A stretch of 64,000 bases of DNA from Acinetobacter courvalinii. Lineage in GTDB: Bacteria; Pseudomonadota; Gammaproteobacteria; Pseudomonadales; Moraxellaceae. The notes under the pieces were generated by a model that searched no databases, was not told the origin of the DNA, and saw nothing but the letters and a program-made list of their open reading frames with translations. Below, piece after piece: positions 55,361 to 64,000 of the stretch (positions are counted from its first letter, which is position 1; every line of letters starts with the position of its first letter). The stretch spans positions 1,380,739 to 1,444,738 of the forward strand of contig NZ_BMDA01000001.1 in NCBI RefSeq assembly GCF_014635545.1. The letters are read 5' to 3'. The position numbers and the translations under genes are program-made.

Positions 55361-56746
55361 TTAGCTGGTAAAGCGCCCGTATTCATCGCGTTTTTGATTG
55401 CCGCGCCCACGGCTGCCACGATCACCATCTTCATCGTCGTCATCATAACGGCTACGGCCTCGGCCACCAGAACGGCTGCCACCGCGACGATCGTCTTCAT
55501 CATCATCACGACGGCTGCGACCTCGGCCACCGGAACGGTTGCCACCGCGATCATCTTCATCGTCATCATCACGACGGCTACGGCCTCGACCACCGGAACG
55601 GTTGCCACCTCGACGATCATCTTCATCGTCATCATCACGACGGCTGCGGCCTCGACCACCGGAACGGCTACCACCACGATCATCTTCATCGTCATCACGA
55701 CGGCTGCGACCACGACCACCAGAACGGTTGCCACCACGATCATCTTCATCATCGTCATCACGACGGCTACGACCTCGGCCACCGGAACGGTTGCCGCGAC
55801 GATCATCATAATCATCGTCGTCATCGTCATTGCTGCTGCGGCCACGACCACCTGAACGGTTACCGCGACGATCGTCTTCATCATCGTCGTCACGACGGCT
55901 GCGACCACGACCACCGGAACGGCTACCACCACGATCATCTTCATCGTCATCACGACGGCTGCGACCACGACCACCAGAACGGTTGCCACCACGATCATCT
56001 TCATCATCGTCATCATCGTCATCACGACGGCTACGGCCTCGGCCACCGGAGCGGTTACCACCACGATCATCTTCATCGTCATCATCACGACGGCTGCGGC
56101 CTCGGCCACCAGAACGGTTGCCACCACGATCATCTTCATCATCGTCGTCACGACGGCTACGGCCTCGACCACCGGAACGGTTGCCACCACGATCATCTTC
56201 ATCATCGTCGTCACGACGGCTGCGACCACGACCACCGGAGCGGCTGCCACCACGATCATCTTCATCGTCATCATCACGACGGCTACGGCCACGACCACCG
56301 GAACGGCTGCCACCACGATCATCTTCATCATCGTCATCACGACGGCTGCGACCTCGGCCACCAGAACGGTTACCGCCGCGATCATCATAATCATCGTCGT
56401 CATCGTCATTGCGGCTACGACCTCGGCCGCGACCACCGCGATCCTCATAATCGTCATCCTCATCGTCACGACTGCTAGAACGACGACCATTTCTGTGACT
56501 TAGAGAGCCTGCTTCACGTGCTTCTTCAGAGGTAAATTCGTGCGCATTTCCGCGGGAATGGGCAATACGTCCTGCCTCCCGGGCTTCCTCTGTGGTAAAT
56601 TCATGCGCATTTCCGCTTGCATGGGCTGCACGTCCGCCCTTACTTGCGATTTCCCGTAATCGATCGGGATCCATGCTCGCGAATCCACGGTTTGAGGTAC
56701 CTGAGTTATTATCTTGATCATCGTTTCTAGAATCTTGATTAGCCAT
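55361..56746 (-). CDS. KGG-motif stress protein with disordered Arg-Gly/Asp repeat tail
   Basis: 461 residues. Residues 20-90 hold KGG (Con-10-like) motifs: FASMDPDRLREIASKGGRAA, followed by two EEAREAG...GNAHEFT repeats typical of stress-induced proteins. From residue about 127 to 440, 15 tandem units of about 21 residues repeat, each of the form RSGGRGRSRRDDDDEDDRGG with N or S before. The end is KRDEYGRFTS. Very hydrophilic, no hydrophobic core, mixed Arg and Asp, so surely intrinsically disordered, similar to hydrophilins. Acinetobacter hydrophilins are reported to protect from drying; whether this is the same gene is not shown by sequence. GAGGAAGAG precedes the ATG. The gene is upstream of, and divergent from, the 57125 gene. 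Confidence 0.9.
   Translation of the reverse strand: MANQDSRNDDQDNNSGTSNRGFASMDPDRLREIASKGGRAAHASGNAHEFTTEEAREAGRIAHSRGNAHEFTSEEAREAGSLSHRNGRRSSSRDDEDDDYEDRGGRGRGRSRNDDDDDDYDDRGGNRSGGRGRSRRDDDDEDDRGGSRSGGRGRSRRDDDDEDDRGGSRSGGRGRSRRDDDDEDDRGGNRSGGRGRSRRDDDDEDDRGGNRSGGRGRSRRDDDDEDDRGGNRSGGRGRSRRDDDDDDDEDDRGGNRSGGRGRSRRDDDEDDRGGSRSGGRGRSRRDDDDEDDRRGNRSGGRGRSSNDDDDDDYDDRRGNRSGGRGRSRRDDDDEDDRGGNRSGGRGRSRRDDDEDDRGGSRSGGRGRSRRDDDDEDDRRGGNRSGGRGRSRRDDDDEDDRGGNRSGGRGRSRRDDDEDDRRGGSRSGGRGRSRYDDDDEDGDRGSRGRGNQKRDEYGRFTS
55427..56368 (-). repeat. Fifteen tandem in-gene repeats of about 63 bases
   Basis: The repeat unit encodes RSGGRGRSRRDDDDEDDRGG with N/S, G/R and D-number variation (3 to 7 Asp, and one YDD form). 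Copies differ mostly at third positions, so the array is not a very recent expansion. It gives long false open frames on the plus strand (Ser/Arg/Pro-rich) that are not genes. Confidence 0.9.
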
Positions 56747-56771
56747 GATTATCTCTTCCTCTATTAAAATT

Positions 56772-56798
56772 ATATAGGCCGTTATATAGCGGCTATAT
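56772..56798. promoter_or_regulatory. Hairpin in the leader of the KGG gene
   Basis: ATATAGGCCG (56772-56781) pairs with CGGCTATAT (56790-56798), with one bulge, 26 bases before the KGG start. It may be an operator or an RNA hairpin. The remaining AT-rich DNA to 57124 shows no gene. Confidence 0.35.
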
Positions 56799-57124
56799 TC
56801 ACCATAAGAGATAAAATGCTTTTGCTCTAACCCCGCTATGTTTCAATACTTTTAAATGTTTCTCAGTTATATTTTTCTGAAATTCATATGTTCATGTTAT
56901 CTGTGATTTTTTTAAATTATATATTTTAAAATTACCCGCTGATTTTTACGCTTTAAATCACACAGAGATAAAAGCATTAATAAAGTCAACAAATAAACAT
57001 TCATTTACAACCCTCATCTAAATAGTTAAAGTTTACATAAAAAAATACAAAGCATATGTTTAAAAAAACAATTGAATTGAAGACATTAAAAATTGAGCAG
57101 AGAAAAAATTTTAGGAGAGTTAAA

Positions 57125-57553
57125 ATGAATAAAAAACAAGAGACAGATTTAGTGATAGAACTGCAATCGACCTTTATCCGTTTGCTCAGTCCTGAAATTT
57201 TGCTGGCTCATCTCGACATTAATCATAATGACTGGATTGCCTATGACTCGGACTGGTTTTATAAGGTAGAAAAAAAAGATATTGCCTTGCCGTTACAGCG
57301 CATCCTGTACATGACCAACAATATGAAAAATATTGAAATTTGCAGTAATGAACAGGAGTATTCCAAGGCGTTAGACGTTCAACAAGCTGCTGTCAGTAAC
57401 AGTACTTTAGCAACAGCTGAAAAAATAATTCGAGCAATCCTCAACCTGGCAGATGCAACACCCATTGAAAACTGGACTCAAGATACAGAAAACAGAACAC
57501 TTGTTGAAGATATTATTGCCAGTAACCATATTAAGATTTTAGCGATTGTCTAA
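57125..57553 (+). CDS. Hypothetical protein, 142 residues
   Basis: Soluble helical protein (KKQETDLVIELQSTFIRLLS, later AEKIIRAILNLADATP) without recognised domain. The frame extends 23 codons upstream, but the ATG at 57125 is preceded by AGGAG at good spacing. Located between two stress genes and in the same direction as the SDR gene, 147 bases before it. Its function is unknown. Confidence 0.6.
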   Translation: MNKKQETDLVIELQSTFIRLLSPEILLAHLDINHNDWIAYDSDWFYKVEKKDIALPLQRILYMTNNMKNIEICSNEQEYSKALDVQQAAVSNSTLATAEKIIRAILNLADATPIENWTQDTENRTLVEDIIASNHIKILAIV

Positions 57554-57700
57554 ATGTCATTTTATAATCGTTAGAATTTATATTTTTTTACCACCTTCTA
57601 CGGAAAAAATACAATTCCAACTTATCAAAACATTGTCCTTACCGAAAATAACATCTTTTTCCAAGATGATGAAAAATAATCGAAGCAAAGGACGTTAGAG

Positions 57701-58579
57701 ATGAGCAATAACCCGAACCAATATCCAACAGCTGCACCGGCGCAAGAACAACAACACCAGCCTGGAGAGCAACAAGTTATGCATCCAGAACCTGAAATCA
57801 TTAAATCCACCCATCAGGGTAGTCATAAACTTAAAGATAAAGTGGTGCTGATTAGTGGTGGCGATAGCGGTATAGGCCGTTCCATCGCGGTGTTATTTGC
57901 CCGTGAAGGTGCAGACGTCGCAATTATTTATCTTGAAGAACAACAAGATGCTGAAAAAACCAAACAACTGGTTGAACAAGAAGGTCAGCATTGTTTACTG
58001 CTCAAGGAAGATATTAGCGATCCCAAAAGTTCAGAAAAATGTGTCGCAGAAACCCTTAAGGTGTTCGGAAAGATTAATATTCTGATTAATAATGCGGGTG
58101 TACAGTATCAACAAAAAGATCTTGGCGATATTAGTACCGAACAGCTGGAAAAAACATTTAAAACCAATATATTTTCAATGTTTCATTTAACCAAAGCCGT
58201 ACTGCCTCATTTAAAAGAAGGAGACAGTATTATTAATACCACCAGTATTACCAGTTATCATGGACATGATGAATTAATGGACTACGCCAGTACTAAAGGC
58301 GCAATTACCACGTTTACCCGTAGTTTATCCAATAATCTGATGAAGCAGAAAAAAGGCATCCGAGTCAATGGTGTTGCCCCTGGCCCGATCTGGACGCCCC
58401 TGATTCCAAGTAGTTTCGATGCAGAAACTGTCGCAAAATTCGGTCAGGACACGCCAATGGGACGAATGGGCCAGCCGAGTGAAGTTGCGCCAGCCTACTT
58501 GTTTCTGGCGTCTGATGATGCCAGTTATATCACCGGACAGGTCATCCATGTCAATGGTGGTGAAATCGTGAATGGCTAA
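57701..58579 (+). CDS. Short-chain dehydrogenase of the YghA/general-stress type
   Basis: 292 residues. A Pro/Gln-rich N-terminal extension of about 45 residues leads to the SDR fold: VVLISGGDSGIGRSIAVLF (NAD(P) site), INNAGVQYQ, then SITSY and YASTKGA (catalytic Ser, Tyr, Lys), and the C-terminal TGQVIHVNGGEIVNG. The extension and order match the family containing E. coli YghA and B. subtilis stress SDRs. Substrate unknown. A clear terminator follows. Confidence 0.9.
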   Translation: MSNNPNQYPTAAPAQEQQHQPGEQQVMHPEPEIIKSTHQGSHKLKDKVVLISGGDSGIGRSIAVLFAREGADVAIIYLEEQQDAEKTKQLVEQEGQHCLLLKEDISDPKSSEKCVAETLKVFGKINILINNAGVQYQQKDLGDISTEQLEKTFKTNIFSMFHLTKAVLPHLKEGDSIINTTSITSYHGHDELMDYASTKGAITTFTRSLSNNLMKQKKGIRVNGVAPGPIWTPLIPSSFDAETVAKFGQDTPMGRMGQPSEVAPAYLFLASDDASYITGQVIHVNGGEIVNG

Positions 58580-58589
58580 GTGAGCACAG

Positions 58590-58612
58590 AACCTCCTTCG
58601 GGAGGTTTTTTA
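58590..58612 (+). terminator. Intrinsic terminator after the SDR gene
   Basis: AACCTCC and GGAGGTT with a four-base loop, followed by TTTTT. Confidence 0.88.
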
Positions 58613-58633
58613 ATAAAAACAAGAGGCTAAAAC

Positions 58634-59602
58634 ATGGATCAGCACGTGAATATGGAACTTGTACAGCAGAGGGCTTTACTGTATTTACTTAATTTTCTAA
58701 AACAAAAACATTACCGTTTCACTGTGATTACTCCGCTCAGCCATGAACGGATTTTTATGCGTAAGCAAAATTTACCCAATGAACTTCGAAACTTAAAGGA
58801 TATCTTTGGCTGGAATCTGCCCTTTTATCCACAAGATCTTGATCAACGTCTGTTTCTGATATTAAAAAATGCTCACCTGATCCGTATTGAAAACCAGCAG
58901 TGGTTGAGTCTTGTTCGGGTCGCTTCTCTGGATGATCAGTTATTTATTCATTCCGCTTTTCCAACCGTTGAAACCGATGCGGTATTCTTTGGTCCCGACA
59001 CCTATCGCTTTCATTATCATCTTAAACAATATTTGCTTACCCAGCCCCAGACGGTAAAACGCAGTGTAGAACTGTGTTGTGGTGCGTCTCCGGTGGCTAT
59101 TGCAGTTGCCCGCTTATTTCCTGAAACGACAGAAATTTTCACGGCCGACATCAATCCCAAAGCTCTGTTTTATAGCCAGATAAATAAAAAATTTTTAGGT
59201 ATCGATAATATTTTTCCCATTCACAGCAATTTGTTCTCTGCTCTGGAAGGTGATTTCGATTTGATTTTTGCCAATCCACCTTATCTGATGGATCTGCATG
59301 AACGTCAATACCGCCACGGCGGCAATACACTGGATGGCACGGACCTATCCTTTAACATTCTCACAGAAGGCATAAAAAGGCTTACGCCTCAAGGCACGTT
59401 ATTTTTATATACAGGAATTGCAATAAGCCAAGACGGCAATAAATTTTTACAAGCCGTCGATCACTGGATGCAACATTATCCAGACTTTAAATACAGTTAT
59501 GAAGAAATTGATCCAGATGTGTTCGGAGAAGAGCTGGAGCAACCTGCCTATCAGCATATTGAGCGCATTGCCATAGTCCTGGTCAAGCTTTCTGCTGCCT
59601 GA
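58634..59602 (+). CDS. Class I SAM-dependent methyltransferase
   Basis: 322 residues. SVELCCGASPVAIAVARLFP near 143 is motif I and FDLIFANPPYLMD near 217 contains NPPY, the hallmark of enzymes acting on amide or amino nitrogens (N5-glutamine or N6-adenine type). The N-terminal 130 residues are of unknown fold. Substrate unknown. It follows the SDR terminator and ends convergent with katE. Confidence 0.78.
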   Translation: MDQHVNMELVQQRALLYLLNFLKQKHYRFTVITPLSHERIFMRKQNLPNELRNLKDIFGWNLPFYPQDLDQRLFLILKNAHLIRIENQQWLSLVRVASLDDQLFIHSAFPTVETDAVFFGPDTYRFHYHLKQYLLTQPQTVKRSVELCCGASPVAIAVARLFPETTEIFTADINPKALFYSQINKKFLGIDNIFPIHSNLFSALEGDFDLIFANPPYLMDLHERQYRHGGNTLDGTDLSFNILTEGIKRLTPQGTLFLYTGIAISQDGNKFLQAVDHWMQHYPDFKYSYEEIDPDVFGEELEQPAYQHIERIAIVLVKLSAA

Positions 59603-59622
59603 GCAATATTTTAAACGGATAT

Positions 59623-59651
59623 AAAAAAAGCTCCATATAGGAGCTTTTTTT
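59623..59651. terminator. Bidirectional terminator
   Basis: AAAAAAAGCTCC and GGAGCTTTTTTT with a five-base loop, between convergent methyltransferase and katE. Confidence 0.9.
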
Positions 59652-59654
59652 ATA

Positions 59655-61844
59655 TTAGGCAGGTATGGCTTCGGCTACGGCTTCCCTGTCCCAAACACGA
59701 TGATGGCGTAGTAAGTGTTTAAGCGTGTCGGCCACCTGCAGGAAATCATCCTGTAATAGCGTGCCTTCATCCGGTTTTAAACCCAACTGATCCAGTAACT
59801 CAGCTTTGTCACCCAGCAACACAATCGGTTTTAAATGTTTATAGGCTTCCAGCAAGTAATGCTTGCTCACACCATCGGCTAAAACGGCATCCAGATTGTC
59901 ACCATCGGCAATCACCACCGCATCATAGATAATCGAGGGTTCGGCTTTCTGCATACCATCTGAAGGAATCACTTCATCACGTGAGCCTTTTACAGGCGCC
60001 AGCATTGGTGTCAGTAAATGCACAATGGCATTTTCCTGAATCGACCAGTTGATAATGCTACGTAAGCTCTCGGCATGGACTTTATCATGAATCAGTACCG
60101 CTATTTTACGGCCCTTGATATCCTCTGGAATAAATGCCTGCATAGATAGTTTTTCAGATTTTTCAATGCTGGCATGCCTGAAGTTTTCTTTTAAGTCTGG
60201 CACTTCAATCCCGAGATTTTGCCCGACTTGCTTGGCAAGATCAGTATCAATATTGGCCAGCACTTCCTGAACTTCACGCTCACGGATGTGTGGGCGCTGG
60301 ACCTTGCTCAATTCAAAGGTATAGGCATCTATCACATGTTTTTGCTCATGCGGTGCCAGGCTTTGATAGTACAAACGGGCTTGTGAGAAGTGATCCGAGA
60401 AAGATTCACTGCGCTGGCGAATTTTATGTCCATCAATACGCTCCTGATAACTTTCAAAGCCTCCATTCTGCGCGGCAGGCGGAATCTCAATTGGCCAGTT
60501 ATTATCGATCGAATTAGGTTGATAAGAGGCCTGACCTTTATGAATTTGATGCTGATGTATGCCATCACGCTGGTTATTATGGAATGGGCAGACCGGTTTA
60601 TTGATCGGGATCTGATGGAAATTCGGCCCACCCAAACGACTTAACTGGGTATCGGTATAAGAGAATAAGCGCGCCTGTAACAACGGATCATTGGTAAAAT
60701 CAAGTCCTGGCACGATATGACCCGGGCAAAATGCGATCTGCTCGGTCTCCGCAAAAAAGTTGTCGACATTACGATTCAATACGAACTTTCCAATCGGGGT
60801 AATCGGGACCAACTCTTCGGGAATAATTTTGGTCGGGTCCAGCAGGTCGAAATCGAAGCTCATTTCATCTTCTTCTTCAACAATCTGCACTCCCAGTTCC
60901 CATTCAGGATAGAGGCCCTGCTCAATGGCTTCATACAGATCCCGTCGATGGAAATCCGGATCTTTACCTGCCAGTTTTTGTGCTTCATCCCAGACCAGCG
61001 CGCTTAAACCTTGTTTAGGCGTCCAGTGAAATTTCACAAAGCGTGCTTTTTCATGTGCATCAATCAGACGGAAGGTATGCACACCAAAGCCCTGTATCGA
61101 GCGTAAATTGCGCGGAATCGCACGGTCTGACATGGCCCACATGACTGCATGCGCAGATTCAGGCACCAGTGAGACAAAATCCCAGAAGGTATCATGGGCG
61201 GTAGCGCCAGTCGGAATTTCTCTATGTGGTTCCGGTTTAACCGCATGAACAAAATCCGGAAATTTAATCCCGTCCTGAACAAAAAATACAGGGGCATTAT
61301 TCCCCACCAGATCAAAGTTACCTTCTTGGGTATAGAACTTGATGGCGAAACCGCGAATATCACGTACCGTATCAGCTGAACCACGAGGTCCCTGAACGGT
61401 AGAAAAACGCACAAAAATAGGCGTCTGTATGCTCGGGTCAGTCAAGAAGCCGGCTTTGGTAAAACGTTCATTGCCTTCATAGGCCTGAAAATAGCCATGC
61501 GCACCCACACCACGTGCATGTACAATCCGTTCCGGAATGCGCTCATGGTCAAAGTGAGTAATTTTCTCACGTAAAATAAAGTCTTCAAGTAAAGTCGAAC
61601 CGCGTACGCCCGCTTTCAAACTGTTCTGGTTATCTGAAATCTTGACCCCTTGATTGGTGGTGAGCGCTTCATTGGTCGCATCACTTCTGACCTGATCAAG
61701 CTGTCTGGTCTTGTCAGTTTGATTCATTTTATCTGGTGTATTCCCAGCTAAAGCACTTTGGCTATTATTCTCTTTAAGATCGTCATTCATTGGGCTACCC
61801 TGTTTATTGTTGGCTATATAAAAATGATGAGATGTTTTGCTCAT
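59655..61844 (-). CDS. katE: Large-subunit catalase (HPII type)
   Basis: 729 residues. Catalytic His in RIVHARGVGAHGYF near 106, Asn region DLVGNNAPVFF near 180, and haem Tyr in RLFSYTDTQLSRLGGPNF near 395. The extra C-terminal 160 residues form the flavodoxin/class I amidotransferase-like domain (GRKIAVLIHDKVHAESL) seen only in large-subunit catalases. It removes hydrogen peroxide. GAGGAAAC precedes the ATG. It starts 10 bases after the stop of the haem-oxygenase-like gene, so both are cotranscribed. Confidence 0.95.
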   Translation of the reverse strand: MSKTSHHFYIANNKQGSPMNDDLKENNSQSALAGNTPDKMNQTDKTRQLDQVRSDATNEALTTNQGVKISDNQNSLKAGVRGSTLLEDFILREKITHFDHERIPERIVHARGVGAHGYFQAYEGNERFTKAGFLTDPSIQTPIFVRFSTVQGPRGSADTVRDIRGFAIKFYTQEGNFDLVGNNAPVFFVQDGIKFPDFVHAVKPEPHREIPTGATAHDTFWDFVSLVPESAHAVMWAMSDRAIPRNLRSIQGFGVHTFRLIDAHEKARFVKFHWTPKQGLSALVWDEAQKLAGKDPDFHRRDLYEAIEQGLYPEWELGVQIVEEEDEMSFDFDLLDPTKIIPEELVPITPIGKFVLNRNVDNFFAETEQIAFCPGHIVPGLDFTNDPLLQARLFSYTDTQLSRLGGPNFHQIPINKPVCPFHNNQRDGIHQHQIHKGQASYQPNSIDNNWPIEIPPAAQNGGFESYQERIDGHKIRQRSESFSDHFSQARLYYQSLAPHEQKHVIDAYTFELSKVQRPHIREREVQEVLANIDTDLAKQVGQNLGIEVPDLKENFRHASIEKSEKLSMQAFIPEDIKGRKIAVLIHDKVHAESLRSIINWSIQENAIVHLLTPMLAPVKGSRDEVIPSDGMQKAEPSIIYDAVVIADGDNLDAVLADGVSKHYLLEAYKHLKPIVLLGDKAELLDQLGLKPDEGTLLQDDFLQVADTLKHLLRHHRVWDREAVAEAIPA

Positions 61845-61854
61845 GTTTCCTCAC

Positions 61855-63264
61855 TTAACGCGGCGAAGCGGTTAAATAAGGAAATAAAAGTTCTGCATAT
61901 TTCTGCGTACTCCATAAACCGATGCTTTTGTGATGGGATTCGGGGGCGAGAAAAGGCGTCAATTTACAAAGCTTGAGTGCAAAATTGTCTGTCTGGCTGA
62001 CTCTGTTTTGTAAATGTTCCAGTTCGCCATCCGAGATATAACTAAATAAATAGTCATGTAAGGGTTGTTCTTTACTTAGGCTATTCTTATACGGCAATAC
62101 ATGGGTTGAGTATTGTTCGCCTGCAATCCAGTCGTGAATAATCTGTCTTTCGGCCGGAGTAAACACCCCATACATTTTTCCGTCTTCATGGCTGATCATG
62201 CGCCAGAACACACTTTCTTCCGGATCACAATTAAATTTAATCCACCGCTTTTCAACCAGTTGATTGATGAAGCTGCCAATTTCTTGAGGATTAGCCAACC
62301 ACTGATTAATGGATTTACACCCAACAAACTGTTTTTCGTTATGCACCAGTTGTCCGATGAGTGCCTTACGCTTCAAGATTTTATAAACAAAGTTTTCTAG
62401 ATTCAGGTTTTTAATAATTTGCCGGGAGGATATGCCTTGCTGATTGAGTGCATAACCACGTTTTACCTTCTGCATGAAAACATCTTTATCTTTATATTTT
62501 TTATAAACATTTTCAAAGACTTTCAGGGATTTATGTGCATGGCCATTGTCTAGATTATCAATGGTAATATGTAAATTGAAATACTTGGCTTCGATTCCTA
62601 ACTCTTTAAGTTCATAGTTGGTGATAAGAAGATGTAAAGGCAGCTGCTCATAGCCGAGATTAAAGCCAATGATTTCAGGAATATACTCTGGCGGAGCATA
62701 ACCGAGTGCAAGTTGAACCGCAGATTGATGGTAATATTCATCATCCAGAAACAGCTCAAAATCATCCAGTCCCAATACACGCAATAAATCATCATAAATG
62801 CAGACATGATTGGCTTTTGCCTGCCCTAAGCCAAGCTCTTCCAGATAGATCAGAATCAGATCATGAAAGACCGGATCATTCCAGTAATTGACAATGCTGT
62901 ATAGCCAGGAACCGTCTACCTTTTTAACTGGGGCAACTTTAAGTAGGAATTCAAAGGCCTGCCCGATATTTTTAAAATATTCTCGCTCGCCTCCTGCATT
63001 ACGCTGGCTCAAATATTCCTGATAGTCTTGACATACTTTTCGATTTTCATTGTTATACCAAGCACGGATTTCTTCAATTTGATTGGGCAAAGAAATCTTG
63101 CTCGGTTTCATCATCTCAAATTCTTGTTTTAAAAAATTAACGGCTTTTTTCTCTTTTTCAAAGTTAGATATATCCCCATCGAGGAAGAAAGAAACTAACT
63201 CGTAATAATTTTTATGATCGTCCTGCAACAAATCAAGTAATCTTTTTTTTACGACAACAGACAT
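61855..63264 (-). CDS. Iron-containing haem-oxygenase-like redox enzyme
   Basis: 469 residues. The central part matches haem-oxygenase-like iron enzymes: EELGLGQAKANH (Glu 142/143, His 153), NLGYEQLP (Glu 206), FNLHITIDNLDNGHAHKSL (His 232, Asp 236, His 242), a complete ligand set of the diiron type. N- and C-terminal parts are unknown. The first ATG at 63270 is possible, but the one at 63264 has GGAG at better spacing. Upstream neighbour of katE in the operon, so probably linked to peroxide stress. Substrate unknown. Confidence 0.82.
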   Translation of the reverse strand: MSVVVKKRLLDLLQDDHKNYYELVSFFLDGDISNFEKEKKAVNFLKQEFEMMKPSKISLPNQIEEIRAWYNNENRKVCQDYQEYLSQRNAGGEREYFKNIGQAFEFLLKVAPVKKVDGSWLYSIVNYWNDPVFHDLILIYLEELGLGQAKANHVCIYDDLLRVLGLDDFELFLDDEYYHQSAVQLALGYAPPEYIPEIIGFNLGYEQLPLHLLITNYELKELGIEAKYFNLHITIDNLDNGHAHKSLKVFENVYKKYKDKDVFMQKVKRGYALNQQGISSRQIIKNLNLENFVYKILKRKALIGQLVHNEKQFVGCKSINQWLANPQEIGSFINQLVEKRWIKFNCDPEESVFWRMISHEDGKMYGVFTPAERQIIHDWIAGEQYSTHVLPYKNSLSKEQPLHDYLFSYISDGELEHLQNRVSQTDNFALKLCKLTPFLAPESHHKSIGLWSTQKYAELLFPYLTASPR

Positions 63265-63494
63265 TTCCATTCTCCGAATCGAAACTATAAAATCACCTTA
63301 CTTTGCTCATCCTTTATTCCTACCAACATTTTGTTAAAACAGGTTAATATTGAAACACATAAAATTTAAAAACCTTTTATATCAACCATATAGAAAAAGT
63401 ATATTTTTACATTTTAATATTTTGAATTATTTATCCATAAAATAGATTTCAAAATAATTAATAATTTAATGAATGAGTTTTATTCGAGAAAGCC

Positions 63495-63971
63495 ATGTTT
63501 AAGAAATCCTGTGAATTACTCGCACAAAAAAAACTTTCTATCTTCTTTCTGGAAAGTGCATCAGCTGGTTATTTATCTTACCAGTTTTCTTTGAGTCCAT
63601 TTTCTGGGGATATTCTGACCGGTAGTCTGGTTTGCTATGACCTTAAAGTAAAAGAAAAAGTACTTAAAATTTCTCCTGCGATGATTAAAAAATATAGCGC
63701 CGAATCAAGTGAAATTACTGAAGAAATGATTAATAAAGGCAAACATATCTTTAAATCTGATATTTATATTTCCTGTACCGGCTTGCTTAAGCCAGGAGGA
63801 TCTGAAACCAAACAAAAGCCAGTTGGAACATTCTTTTACTGCATAAACTATAAAAATAAAAACTATAATTTCAGAAATCTATATAAAGGTAGCCCTGAAA
63901 AAAAGCTGGAAAGATTACTCAAAGATATATGCACAAATCTTGTTAAAATTATCAAGAAAAAAGATATATAA
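63495..63971 (+). CDS. CinA C-terminal domain-like protein (nicotinamide-nucleotide amidase type)
   Basis: 158 residues. Matches CinA_C: FLESASAGYLSYQFSLSPF near 18, where ES replaces the usual ESCTGG, followed by GDILTGSLVCYDLKVKEKVL near 40-58, which keeps Tyr and Lys of the active site, and CTGLLKPGGSETKQKPVGTF near 95-112. A standalone domain like PncC. The low-complexity Lys-rich end is unusual. AGAAAGCC precedes the ATG. Function as deamidase is inferred. Confidence 0.78.
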   Translation: MFKKSCELLAQKKLSIFFLESASAGYLSYQFSLSPFSGDILTGSLVCYDLKVKEKVLKISPAMIKKYSAESSEITEEMINKGKHIFKSDIYISCTGLLKPGGSETKQKPVGTFFYCINYKNKNYNFRNLYKGSPEKKLERLLKDICTNLVKIIKKKDI

Positions 63972-64000
63972 GAAAGGAGAAACCCTATTTTATGTTGCTT
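63972..64000 (+). other. Possible start of another gene at the window edge
   Basis: GAAAGGAGA at 63972-63980 followed by ATG at 63992 (ATGTTGCTT). The gene is cut by the window. It might also be no gene. Confidence 0.3.

Noticed and set aside
55539-56390. Long plus-strand frames rich in Ser/Arg/Pro opposite the KGG gene
   Set aside because: They are the complement of the codon-biased repeats, lack ribosome sites and have impossible composition for independent genes.

Overview
Gene content, low G+C, AT-rich intergenic DNA and gene order (otsBA, nasA-nirD fusion-nirB-nitrate transporter with nasTS, aroQ-accB-accC, a homogentisate cluster with an AroP-type permease) point to a gammaproteobacterium of the genus Acinetobacter. 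This is an inference from recognised proteins, not from a database search. I saw no rRNA, tRNA, CRISPR array, intact insertion sequence, prophage or replication origin. It looks like ordinary chromosome with several accessory catabolic and stress modules.

Layout: 1-2.4 kb holds a truncated molybdopterin oxidoreductase and a MaoC-type acyl dehydratase. 2.6-9.8 kb has a tiny unknown gene, the trehalose operon otsBA, two transporters (MFS, SulP) and two small unknown genes. 9.8-13.2 kb has a LysR remnant, a Cys-His-Asp protein of unknown role, and a LysR regulator facing a 41-residue membrane peptide and a YbfB-type MFS transporter. 13.2-24.7 kb is the nitrate assimilation locus: mobA, nasA, a NirD-oxidoreductase fusion, nirB and a nitrate transporter on the minus strand, and the regulators nasT-nasS on the plus strand. 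The 535-base gap between them carries two divergent sigma-54 promoters, an NtrC-like site and a two-hairpin ANTAR-type RNA leader.

25.4-31 kb has aroQ-accBC, a secreted unknown protein, an amidase and an HcaT-like MFS transporter. 31.3-43.9 kb is a complete trans-4-hydroxy-L-proline catabolic locus: two transporters, 2-oxoglutarate semialdehyde dehydrogenase, a three-part D-hydroxyproline dehydrogenase, the epimerase, the pyrroline-4-hydroxy-2-carboxylate deaminase, and GntR and PAS-AraC regulators. One 16-base palindrome stands in front of both the permease-dehydrogenase operon and the deaminase gene. 44-50.8 kb is a tyrosine/homogentisate locus (permease, fahA, maiA, VOC protein, IclR regulator, hpd) without homogentisate dioxygenase; three similar dyads mark its two divergent promoter regions.

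51-55 kb has a lipoprotein, an exported SurE-like phosphatase, two small unknown genes, a decayed stretch and an iron-type alcohol dehydrogenase with an operator over its start region. 55.3-64 kb is a stress island: a KGG protein with 15 copies of an Arg-Gly/Asp repeat, an SDR of the general-stress type, a methyltransferase, a large catalase KatE with an iron-containing haem-oxygenase-like enzyme, and a CinA C-terminal-domain protein. With otsBA it suggests investment in desiccation and oxidative stress survival.
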